Assembly: GCA_022925895.1 (NCBI GenBank)
Contig: JAKSYS010000111.1
Location: 1-64,000, forward strand
DNA: 64,000 nucleotides
Source of the DNA: Fragilaria crotonensis
Taxonomy: Eukaryota > Bacillariophyta > Fragilariophyceae > Fragilariales > Fragilariaceae
Direction of reading: 5' to 3'
Numbering within the stretch: position 1 is the stretch's first letter; each line of letters begins with the position of its first letter. Positions 22,572-32,510 of the stretch are shown here, piece after piece. A model generated the notes under the pieces. It saw only the letters and a program-made list of their open reading frames with translations. It was not told where the DNA came from and did no database searches. The position numbers and the translations under genes are program-made.

Positions 22572-24230
22572 TTATGCTTCCGCAGGCTTCGCCTTGTGCT
22601 CACCAAACACAAACTTCCCCACAGCCTTTTTAAATTGTTTGTATCTCATGCGCAACAACCGAAACAGGAACACCGTCCGTGGTTTGCCGTACCCTTCAAA
22701 AGCCCTTGATCTAAAATTTCTCATTGCCTTGGTATATTGCACATTCCTCAAAACCGACGTGGCCGCCTCCCATCCCCATCGTTCAGCTTCCGTACGCGCT
22801 GCCTTGCCGAGCGCCTCGCGGAAGGGCTTGTCTTGTTGCAATTTGGACAAGCGCGAAACAAAGGCGTCGGTATCCCCGGGTGGACATAGGTAGGATGTTT
22901 TGCCGTTATCAATCAAATCGGGAATACCGCCGGCAGCAGCGCCCACAACGGGAACGCCGCTGGCCATGCTTTCCAAAACGACAAAGCCTAATGTTTCACT
23001 GTCCGAGGGCATGACAAAGGCGTCGGCGCTGGCAAAGGCAGCACTCAAATCGTCGCCGCTTAATTGGCCAGTAAATACAGTCTTGGTACCCTTGAACCAT
23101 TCTTTGAGTTCACCTTCCTGCGGACCCTTGCCAACGACGCAGAATCGAGCATTTGGCATTTTCTCCAACATAGCCTTAACGTCCTTGAGACGTTTCTCGG
23201 CTCCGAGTCGTCCGACGTAAACCATTAAAAAGTCATCGACGTTTCCATCACTCATGCGACTCCTCATTTCCATCGATTTAAACTTCGGATGGAATCGTTC
23301 TGTATCAATTCCTTTTCGCCAAACTTCAACATTTTGAATTCCATTTTCAGTCAATTCTTGTTTCATTTGGGGACTGGTACAGAGCGTTAGGTCGGCGCGA
23401 TTGTGCGCCAAGCGCAACAATTCCCAACAAATGGATTCAATGGCAGGAATGAAGGAAAGGTAATTCTTGCCGTACGACGGCAAGTGGGTGTGATAGGACA
23501 TGACGAGGGGAATTTTATTAATTCGGGCGTAGAGAATGGCTGCGAATAGCAAAAAGCCACTGCTCGTGTCAAGAGCGGGAAAGAGGGGATGAAGGAGAAG
23601 TGAGTGAAACGTGCGTGACTACGGCGAATTGAATTGAATTGAATTTTGACCTCCAACCGAATACTCGGAGGAATGCAAACTCCTAAAGCGGGTAAACAAG
23701 TCGACAGTCGATAATCGATAGTGCAGGGTCAATAGAAAATAGTATACGTACGGAGAAGTGACATGAATCAAATCGGGTTTGCGTCGTTCGATGATTGCGG
23801 CTCCTTTGGCTTCAGGTAAATCAAAGGTGAGGGATATTTGATTGTAAAGGGGGAACGTGAAGCCCAATGTGTGCTCGATGGGAAAGCCCATGAAGCTTTT
23901 CGGCAAATCGTGGGCAGGTGTCTTGGAATCGACAGTCAAGACGTCCACATTGTCTCCAGCTTTCTTTAAGAATTTCAGCATTTCTTGGAATCGATTGGCG
24001 TAACCAGAAACGTGTGTAAAGGGAGTGGGTTCGACCATGAGACATATATTTCGAGGAGGTTTGCTCCTGAGAGGAGGAGCATCGGCTTCGCCTTTTCCTT
24101 TGGCGAAGCGCAATGACGAAGCGCTACCGCTAATCGCAGCAGACATCATCAGAGGCGTCGACGACGACGGAGCGGTAAAGGCTTCGACAGAGAACAGCAA
24201 AGTGAACAGGGCAACGACACTCCAATTCAT
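22572..24230 (-). CDS. SQD2: Sulfoquinovosyltransferase, plastid sulfolipid synthase (two exons)
   Basis: Transfers sulfoquinovose from UDP-sulfoquinovose to diacylglycerol, the last step of sulfolipid (SQDG) synthesis in plastid membranes. Exon 1 (24,230-23,752) starts with a signal peptide and the plastid motif VEAFTAPS (Phe18), typical of diatom bipartite presequences. The GT4 N-terminal domain follows (NICLMVEPTPFTHVSGYANR). A 189-bp intron (23,751-23,563, GTACGT...ACACGAG) joins HVTSP to SGFLLFAAILY. Exon 2 has IPLVMSYHTHLPSYGKNYL, the GT4 motifs VGRLGAEKRL and VVGKGPQEG, and the nucleotide-sugar E-x7-E-type segment SDSETLGFVVLESMASG. These match plant SQD2 closely. The C-terminus is basic. 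No frameshift is seen. Two ATP-free GT-B domains make up the full length, so the gene appears complete. Confidence 0.93.
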
Positions 24231-24657
24231 GGTTGATGTTGGCGTTAAATGCCTTTAAAGGTTCGATGATTCGATGGTTCTCGGCAAAGACTCGAGTTTA
24301 CTAGTCGTAACTCAATGAGCAGCAATGCGATTTGAACTTAGAATCTCGCCTTCAACTTCGATCCTCACCGAAGATGAAAAAAAAATGCGGTGCAAGATGG
24401 TCCATACTTGACCTGCCGGTGCGCCATAGATAAGAAACCCTCGTTGAGGCGATGACGCGCGGGTTTGTGGATAATCAAGGGCAATAAAAACAGGACATGA
24501 GCTCTAGTCCGTAGACTCGATTATGCGTCACATATGTGAATATGTGTCACCACTCACCACCGAAGGATGTCAGGTTGCCAAGTGGAACTGAGAAGATTCC
24601 ATGTGTGGTGAAGATGTGAAAGGAAGATTCGAAGGAACCGTGGTCCATCGCTCCGTA

Positions 24658-24685
24658 TACCTGGTACTACCGGTAGTACCAGGTA
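24658..24685. repeat. 28-bp perfect palindrome
   Basis: Reads the same on both strands; its core is GGTACTACCGGTAGTACC and it extends five bases on each side (TACCT/AGGTA). Confidence 0.9.
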
Positions 24686-24928
24686 CCAGGTACTTGTACT
24701 GGTACTCGTACCTATGCATTATGCATACTCGTATTTCGTGCTCGATGCAGGTGCCAGGTACCAGTACAACTGGAGTACTTGTACTCCAGTACTAGCACGT
24801 TTATAGTTTATACTCCAGTACTGGTACTGTAATGTCTATTTCATCCGCTCACATCCCCATGTCTGCACTGCTACCCCGCCAGTGTAATGCGAACCCTGCA
24901 CCCAGGATCCAGGATGACTGGATCATAC

Positions 24929-25020
24929 AGTACCTGGTACCTGGTACCTGGTACATGGTACCTGGTACCTGGTACCTGGTACCTGGTACCTGGTACCTGG
25001 TACCTGTACTGTACCTGGTC
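24929..25020. repeat. Tandem array of a 7-bp GGTACCT unit
   Basis: About a dozen copies of GGTACCT (TGGTACC in register), with a few variant units such as GGTACA. Each unit contains the palindrome GGTACC, so the array can pair with itself on either strand. Confidence 0.92.
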
Positions 25021-25263
25021 CACAACACTGGTACAGGGAAGCTAAAGGGTACATAAACCATAAACCATCCAACGTCCATCGTATCAGGACGAGCACTCCA
25101 GTACTATAGTACCTCATTGTCGTCATGCAGATGAGGGCTGTGAATAGCTCACATCATCATCATAACTACATATCACCCACGGCTATAGTCAGAGCATTCC
25201 AATACATAACATAGTTCCATCACCAAGCTCCTAGAACAGTTAGAACTAAGGGTTTGATATCTC

Positions 25264-26985
25264 TCACCGACTCATTTCCGCAGCAGCCTCGGGAGATGTC
25301 ACGGACGATGCCCCTCCGGTCAGATCCAGATATTGTTTGACAATCTTGGCTTGGTCATACCCAAACGTGACGCAATCCGGAAATGCAACCCCGGAACGGT
25401 AATTCCCACACACCCAAAGTCCAGCAAGTTTCGCTTCTGCTGCTTCCAATTCAGAAATCAACTCCAAATGGCCCAATTCGTATTGTGGAATCGCCGTGGG
25501 CCAAAGTTTCAAACCCAACACCTTGGGTGCGGGCGCATCTGGTTTCAACAGCACATCGCGACATCCCTTGTCAACTTGGGCAATAATCTCATCGTGACTT
25601 AGTTTCGAAAGTTCCACATCGCGAGATCCACCAATGTAATTCAACAACAGATTGTAGTCGGATGGACACCGGCCAGGGAAAAGCGAGGAACTCCACAGGG
25701 TACCAAGTGTGCGGACACCTTCCGATCGAGGATTGAGACTGCCAAAGCCGGGGAGGTTTTGGAGATTGCCAAAACCATTGGCGAGTTCAACGTCCTTGAA
25801 GGAAGATTTAGGATACGCTACCGTGACGGCTGCGACGGGAGGGTGGTAAATGCCGATGCGGTTGATTTCCGAACGAACTTTTTCGAAAATGGGCTTGGAT
25901 TCTGGCATGACGGGGGCAAGCACGTCGGAGAGAGAATGGGCGGGAACGGTCGAAACAAGTGCCTTGGCTTGGACAGTTTGAATTCCAGAAGGAGTTTCAA
26001 ACGTGGCTTCGTAGCCATCACCCGATTTGACGATGCTGGTGACCTTCCATTCCAAATTGACCTTCTCCTTAAGTTCTGCCGCAATTGCATTCGGAAGAGT
26101 CGAAAGGCCTTCTCGGAACGATCCAGGATTACCATATTCAAATTCCACCCACGCTTCATCTGGTGGATCGGCCTTGCGTTCCTTGGTCAGTTCCACTTGT
26201 CGCTTGAGTCCACCATAAAAGATAGCACCAAATTTGTTCCAATCTAACGAGTATGAAATCTCTTCGATCCTCGCAATTTTGGGAAGTGCTGCTTTCATGG
26301 AGAGTGTTTCAGGATTCCCAGCGTAGACTCCGGACACGAAAGGGTCAATGCACCGCAGGAAGACTTCCTCGCCGAGAATGCGGGTGACCCATTCTCGTAT
26401 AGTTTCCTCCTTGGGAGGAGGAGGTGCGTGTCCGAGAAAGGCACCAATTCCGGCCCGAATGCGACCGGGCCAGGAGAGCAATTCACCGGCCAATGCAAAT
26501 TTCAAAACTCCATTCGGACCAAAGACTAATTCCAACTGACCCTGTGCGCCCTTACCGCCTTGTCCCTTTGGGAGAGGATGGAGTTTGCCGTTGTGATTGA
26601 CCCACGGAGGCAGCGATTCGTCGGCAAATACAAGTTGATCGTCGATTCCGAGTTCATGTGCGATGCGTACGATACTTGGTTGTGTCGCAAATGAGTTTGG
26701 ACCTTCTTCCCAAATGAATCCGTCGGGTGTTTTGTGAGATTTGACATTGCCTCCGAGGTAATCCCTGGCTTCCGCAAGGAGAACGTCGACACCGGCCCGA
26801 TGAAGATTGTGAGCAAGTGTCGAACCCGATATACCGCCGCCGATGACGAGGCATTCGACTTGTTTGTCCGCTGCCAAGGATGTGGTCGTACTTGGCGACG
26901 ATACCAAAGTCAATCGGACTGAGGCGAACGCAGCACCTGAAGGAAGAGCGAGGAGCAGCACGAGCGAGGATTGAATGAAATGCAT
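25264..26985 (-). CDS. PPOX: Protoporphyrinogen IX oxidase, plastid (HemY type)
   Basis: Oxidises protoporphyrinogen IX to protoporphyrin IX, the last step shared by heme and chlorophyll synthesis. An intact 573-residue single exon starts with a signal peptide and an ASAFAP-like site (SGAAFASVRL, Phe20), so targeting to the plastid is expected. The FAD-binding motif ECLVIGGGISGSTLAHNL (residues 44-61) and LGGNVKS follow, then EEGPNSF, the substrate-domain block FVSGVYAGNPETLSMKAALP, LSTLPNAI, and the C-terminal FAD contact GLWVCGNYRSGVAFPDCV. The order and length match oxygen-dependent HemY-type PPOX. No introns and no frame changes. It is transcribed in the same direction as SQD2 but about 1 kb away with its own spacer. 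Confidence 0.95.
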   Translation of the reverse strand: MHFIQSSLVLLLALPSGAAFASVRLTLVSSPSTTTSLAADKQVECLVIGGGISGSTLAHNLHRAGVDVLLAEARDYLGGNVKSHKTPDGFIWEEGPNSFATQPSIVRIAHELGIDDQLVFADESLPPWVNHNGKLHPLPKGQGGKGAQGQLELVFGPNGVLKFALAGELLSWPGRIRAGIGAFLGHAPPPPKEETIREWVTRILGEEVFLRCIDPFVSGVYAGNPETLSMKAALPKIARIEEISYSLDWNKFGAIFYGGLKRQVELTKERKADPPDEAWVEFEYGNPGSFREGLSTLPNAIAAELKEKVNLEWKVTSIVKSGDGYEATFETPSGIQTVQAKALVSTVPAHSLSDVLAPVMPESKPIFEKVRSEINRIGIYHPPVAAVTVAYPKSSFKDVELANGFGNLQNLPGFGSLNPRSEGVRTLGTLWSSSLFPGRCPSDYNLLLNYIGGSRDVELSKLSHDEIIAQVDKGCRDVLLKPDAPAPKVLGLKLWPTAIPQYELGHLELISELEAAEAKLAGLWVCGNYRSGVAFPDCVTFGYDQAKIVKQYLDLTGGASSVTSPEAAAEMSR

Positions 26986-28306
26986 TGCAGTGATCTACCG
27001 TCTATTGAGCGTCTCGTTTGCCTCCTACCAAGGGGATGCTAAATGCAGAGTGCACAGGGAAGAGAGACTTCACAAGGTGCATTCACACATTTAGCCCACA
27101 CATCGAGGAAGGACAAATCTTCGTCACCCTCAGCTTGCGGGCTGAGGACGCGTAATCTGGATTCCACCTGGAGTTCAACAATCGGAATCCGTATCATCTG
27201 ACATGCTGGTTTTCCAAGGAACACCGTTAGAATTCAGATGGGCACAAAACGAAAATCCAAACGATATGCAGACAAGAATTACGAAAAATGTGAGCCGTTA
27301 TCGGCTTCGATTTATCTTGCATATAGTGTCCCATAGAGGAGTCGCATCTTCATGTTCTTCGGACACCTGCACAGCCTGCACCCTTCTCATCTTCATCGGT
27401 GCAGGTATGCATATGACATACTGTCGTACAGGTGTCATGTACATACTAGTAGTCGAGGAGTCGATTTCGTCGTTGGAATTAGTACTAGTGCAGCGCAACT
27501 CTACAAAGGCGAGGTCGGTGGGGAGTGGGGGTTTTGGGGCTTGTTGAACTTTTTTTGAAAAAAGCCGAGTTCATCGTTCGCAGCTTGCAGAGTGCAGTAC
27601 CGGTACAAGTACGCCGTTCTTCCCCATGATTGCAACCTGCCACCATCCTTTGTGATCGATCCTGTCGTGGAAGCTATCGTTGTCACTTGCCACCCGTTGT
27701 TACATATCGCATCTCATCAAAATGCATCCGACGGACTCATATCGTAGATCAGAGAGGTTTATTCTCCCCTTGTTGGTCTTGTTTTCATCGTCAATACAAA
27801 CGAACAGGTGAGCATTGGCTTTTCCCCTGACTGTGCTTAGACTGTGAGAAGCATTATTATGCATAATTGAATCAACCCACGCAAAGGGTTGGAAATCTCG
27901 TATGCTCATTGAATACCTGAAGCCTACCGGAGTATCGTCAAATTGTGCCGACTCCTAGTAGGTCTACAGTATTTTCGTTTCCAAATCGGAACGCTTTCTC
28001 ATTCGTTGGAAGAGGACCAACCCTGACATGAGTCCTGGTTCCTCGTTGGTGACACATTTTTCGCTGACACCCAAGTTCGCACGCCCATCGTTTCATCCGT
28101 GGGACCCGATTTTGGCACACTTCCCATTTCCAACGTCATTGCGGATAGACGATAGACATCTACGAGTCAGCAGGTCTTATACGTGTATATATGCAGTCAC
28201 AAGGCTCTCGTTTGGTTTTTTGTCGCGTTCCCCAACCTCGTTTTTCGTCCATGAACGCAAATCACCCCTCCAAAGCACACAATACCTTACCGATTATACA
28301 TCAAAC
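26986..28306. other. Intergenic between divergent PPOX and GPI
   Basis: Contains both promoters. Frames of 60-114 residues (for example 27,203-27,547) have no recognisable domain. GTAC-type words and an ACATAC/GTATG-rich patch occur at about 27,400-27,500. The GPI frame is formally open from 28,028, but that part is treated as 5' untranslated. Confidence 0.45.
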
Positions 28307-30704
28307 ATGATACGACGACGACTCACCCCTCGATACTATCTCTTTTTTGTTTGCTTCAGTTTTACAACGCCTGGAATCTCGGCCTTCTCATCGAGTCCAC
28401 GGACTGGTACTGGGAGATATAGGAGTGTTGGTGAAAGAGCGGGTGAAAGGAGTCTGTTACGAATCGCATCGGAAGATGTGGAACAAAATCGAGTGCAAGA
28501 TGCTCCACAAGAATTTATAGAGATGCAATTGTCAGAGGATATGGACCACAGTTCGGATGCTCCAACCTTTGACTCTTACAATGAACTGGAACTCGAATAC
28601 GAAAACGAAGAATCGCTTGTAGAAATCGATGAACAGACTCTCAATTTGAGAATCCAACTCCCACAACGACTAGTGAAGCCTGGCGTTGGTTGGAAACACC
28701 ACCATGAAGCAACCTTGAGATTGTTTCGTGGCAATGGTGAGGAGGTCGAAACCGAACAGGACGAGCCCGAGCCTGAAAAACACCATGGTGGCAACCCAGT
28801 GTCAAAGTTTTTCAAACAGTACATTATGAGACCGCACTTGGTCTCATCGACAGCGGAATGGAAACGCTTGCAAAAACACGCCCAGGAGATTAAAAAGACA
28901 CATCTGCGAGATATGCTGCAAGACAAGGAGCGCTGCGATTCCTTCTTTGTGCAAGAAGATGGTGTATACGTGGACTATTCTCGTCAACGAGCCACTCGGG
29001 AAACTATGGATTTGCTCTTTCAGCTGGCGGAGAAACAAGATTTGAAAGGCAAGATTCGGGCCATGGTGCAGGGTGAGAAAATTAATTTTACAGAAGAACG
29101 AGCTGTCTTGCACACGGCACTGAGGGCAGACAGGAGCCAAATTGGAACAGTCTTTGTGGACGATATGGATGCAATTCAAGAAGTGCACGATGTGCTAGAC
29201 GACATTAAGTACTTCACGGATGGTGTTCGATCTGGTACTATCCTCGGTTGCACTGGTAAGCGACTTCGGAATATTGTGTCGGTGGGAATCGGAGGAAGTT
29301 ATCTGGGTCCTGAGTTCTTGCACGAGTCATTAAAAACGGAACCGGAGGGTATCAACGCGGCACTTGGGTACAGCCTGCGGTTTCTGAGCAATGTCGATCC
29401 TGTCGACGTCGAACGCACCTGCGCCGACCTGGACCCAGAAGAGACACTTATCGTGATCGTTTCCAAGACATTTACAACGTCAGAAACCATGTTGAATGCA
29501 CGAACCATGCGGCAGTGGCTCTGGGACTTTATGGGCAACGACAAGGAAGTTGTGAGGAAACACGTTGTTGCCTGCGCCTCCATCTCGTCGATAGACAAGG
29601 TTGCAGAATTCGGTATCGACACGGAGAATTATTTTTTCCGGTTCTGGGATTGGGTTGGTGGTCGCTACAGCGTTTGCAGCGCCGCTGGAGCCGTCCCTAT
29701 TAGCCTGCTCTACGGCTACGATTTGTTTGAGAAATTTCTTCAGGTTCGTCGAGAAATCAATTGGGGTAGATGCTGTGTACAATGCAAGATGGCTTACATT
29801 CTCGTTCCTTTTTCAGGGCGCTCGGTCGATGGATCAGCACTTTGTGAATGCTCCGTTTGAGACGAACATTCCGGTGATTTTGGGCCTGCTGGGTGTGTGG
29901 AACATGTCTTTCCTGGGGTACAATACCCGTGCTACACTGCCATATGGCCAGGCTCTCCTGAAACTTCCTGCCCATATTCAGCAGCTGGACATGGAGTCAA
30001 ATGGAAAATGTATGACCAAACACAATATTGAAGTGGACTATCCTGTTGGTGAGGTTGATTTTGGAGAACCTGGTACAAATGGTCAGCACTCGTTTTATCA
30101 ATTGCTACATATGGGTCAAACAGTTCCCTGTGACTTTATTGGGTTCGTCCAATCACAACACGACTTATGCCTCGATGGCGAAGAGCTCTCATCGCACGAT
30201 GAATTGATGGCCAATTTTTTTGCACAACCTGATGCCCTTGCCAATGGCAAGACAGCGGATGAATTGAGAGCCGAGGGTTGCCCCGAGGATATGATTCCCC
30301 ATCGGTCCTTCAAAGGAAACCGACCGAGCAGCTCTTTGCTCCTCCCCAAATTGACCGCCTATGCAACTGGACAGATTCTCGCCATCTACGAGCATCGCAC
30401 CGCTGTGCAAGGATTTATTTGGGACATCAACTCCTTTGACCAGTACGGAGTCGAATTGGGAAAGAAGTTGGCCATTGAGGTGCGAGACCACCTGAAGGAG
30501 GCGAGAAAGGTTGATGGAAAACAAGAAGTGGACGCCGGAAGTCCCGCGACCAGCCGAATCTTGAATTACTACATTCAGAACAGTAAGAACTCTGTGTTCA
30601 ATGAGAGCGATTCGGGTGGATTGACGTCGGTAACAAGAAAGACTCATCGTGATCTTTGCCCTCCGTCTGACCATAACCTGGGTGGTCACAACGGAAGGTT
30701 GTAG
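28307..30704 (+). CDS. GPI: Glucose-6-phosphate isomerase, plastid-targeted (two exons)
   Basis: Interconverts glucose-6-phosphate and fructose-6-phosphate. The ATG at 28,307 is chosen because it opens a signal peptide ([18 protein letters not shown]) with an ASAFAP-like site at SAFSSSP (Phe27); 93 further upstream codons are open but do not look like a presequence. An acidic linker (residues about 50-110) precedes the SIS domains. Motifs include [48 protein letters not shown] and the signature [17 protein letters not shown] 73-bp intron (29,744-29,816, GTTCGT...TTTCAG) joins EKFLQ to GARSMDQHF. The C-terminal tail after YYIQNSK is unusual and hydrophilic. No frameshift. Diatoms commonly have a plastid form alongside a cytosolic one, which fits this presequence. 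Confidence 0.94.
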
Positions 30705-30903
30705 TGTTCATAGAAACAAGGCTTAAGTTTCGTGCCTATCTGTTGCTGAGAGTAGGGTGTTTATGTAGGAATCTTAAAATGGGAGCGGTCTCGAATGCAT
30801 GATCGGTTGTCAACTCAATAGTTGGGACGGCATACAGCATGTCAATTTTTGTGTCGTCCTCAGGAATACCCCCAACACCACCAAACGCGGAATCAAGGCA
30901 ACG
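30705..30903. other. Spacer between convergent GPI and STAND copy 1
   Basis: Short spacer. The part next to the STAND gene resembles the 3' flanks of the other two STAND copies (GTCGTCCTCA, CGCGGAATCAA), so the duplication unit extends past the stop codon. Confidence 0.5.
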
Positions 30904-32510
30904 TCAAGATCGTCCTGACATCGCTTGAACCCTTGCTCCCTTCAACCATTCATACTTGGCAATGGATCCCCAATCATCACTGTACAACCACATGGCGCGA
31001 TCAAAACAGGGCCTCGCTTGGTCAAACATGCCGACACCAGCGAGATAGAATGCAAGTCGTTCGTTCGCCAGTCCTTCCATATGAAGCCAACTCCTTTCTG
31101 CCATGGCGCTGATTGCTCGTTTATACGCAACTATAACGTCATCAGGTCTTGAGCTTCTTTTCGCCGCCAACTTGTGCGCCTCAAGAAAACTCAGAAATGG
31201 TTTGCCATTTGGCGACAGCTTTAGCGTCGCCAAAGCCTTGTGGTATTTGCGCGCACTCTTCGAGTGACAACGATCACCTGTGATGCGGTATAGTTCATAA
31301 CCAACACTGGATGCAAAAAAATACCACTGATACATATTGTTGTGACTACGTGAGGAAGTGTCAGCAACAGCCGCAACTTCCTTGGCTGCTGAAGCCGCCA
31401 TATCCAAATACCCAAAGTGGTAGGCGAGCTGTAACTTGTGTACCCAAAATATCCACAGCAATGATGTGTTGTTGGCCTCACGAGCATATTCTAGGTATTC
31501 AGTCTCATCGATCATCTCGCCATTCAACACCAACAGATCACTCCAGGCCGATGGATGCATTCGAAGGTTGAGAACAAATTGAAAGACCGGCGAAACCCAG
31601 TGCAACAACGATTGGTGCCCAAATTCGCACGATCGTCGGTACGCAGGCCGCAGAACAGCCTCGACAGCTGCCAGATTTTCTCCAATAAAGCATCGTTGCG
31701 AAACACTATTGAAGCAGGAAATGACTGCATACACCACATCACCAACGTTGAACCCATCCTCTATAGCCCGATCGAATGACGGCCCCAACATCTCGATCGG
31801 CTCACGCCAGTGCGATGCAAAGCAATTACAGAGGACAGTTGTGGCACATGATACCTCTTTAGATCTGACCTTTCCCAATATTGCCAAGGCCAATTTCCCG
31901 ATGCGATAGGCATGTGCGTGGTTCCCCATGGCAACATTCAATGTCGCGTACATTGCGAGCACCGGTGGACTGAAAGGCGACAATCCGTGAGATAGGGTTA
32001 GCTCAACAGCAACGAGAACATAGAATGTCAGCTCCTTGGTTGCACTCTTTTGTCCACAGTAGCAGCTCCCACAGAATAGTAACCGAACGGCAGCCATCTG
32101 TAAATCATCGCGGACAGCGGTCTTCAAAAGAATTTCGCGGTCAGTTGTGTTTCGCATCGCCTGCGTCACCTTGAAAAGTTTGAACAACACATGGCTGATC
32201 GATATCTTAGAAGGCACTTTTACCCCAAGGATGTTGAGAGTACGATTGACAGTGGCAATAGTGGAGGCAATATCGCTAGCAGCCATACGCGCCTCAACTT
32301 GAACGAGCAACAGGACGACCTTGTCATTAGGCAGGTTGCAATGCATCAATGCATCCTCCAATATGGTTGTGGAAGCGTCAAAGTTCCCAACAATCAACTC
32401 CACTTTAGCAAGAGACGCGGCTACTTCAAATGCAAGATCATGATGGTCCACCCACTTCGCTTCTGGATCGAGCATTTCGTGAGCACGGCGTAGAAAATCG
32501 GCTGCATCAA
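30904..32510 (-). pseudogene. STAND ATPase/TPR protein, copy 1, N-terminally truncated
   Basis: This copy holds only the C-terminal half of the family, opening within FVDAADFLRRAHEML at about 32,510 where similarity to copies 2 and 3 starts abruptly. It lacks the whole ATPase domain. The remaining 523 residues are TPR-like helical repeats of COG3899-type proteins: AKVELIVGNFDASTTILEDAL, AMYATLNVAMGNHAHAYRIG, and the C-terminal block AERSWLHMEGLANERLAFYLAGVG. The frame is intact from there to its stop, with no change of frame, unlike the other two copies, so the helical region may still be under constraint or the truncation is young. The sequence upstream of 32,510 is unrelated. Same strand as copies 2 and 3. 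Confidence 0.75.

Larger units (their letters stand above)
24231..25263. other. GTAC-palindrome spacer between SQD2 and PPOX
   Basis: Upstream of SQD2 and downstream of PPOX. About 24,655-25,030 is made of GGTACC/AGTACT words, including a 28-bp perfect palindrome and a 7-bp tandem array listed separately. The remainder shows no gene. Confidence 0.55.

Noticed and set aside
24300-24370. tRNA-like sequence on the minus strand (GATTTGAACTTAG near 24,330)
   Set aside because: It lacks a proper T-arm consensus and no matching acceptor or anticodon stem was found. No tRNA was recognised anywhere in the window.
24929-25020. CRISPR-like array
   Set aside because: The array is a simple 7-bp tandem repeat with no spacers, in a eukaryotic genome.
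31221-31487. Several plus- and minus-strand frames overlapping the STAND genes (also 37,203-37,451, 38,705-39,175, 45,108-45,596)
   Set aside because: They are antisense or shifted shadows of the conserved STAND coding frames and recur in all copies for that reason.
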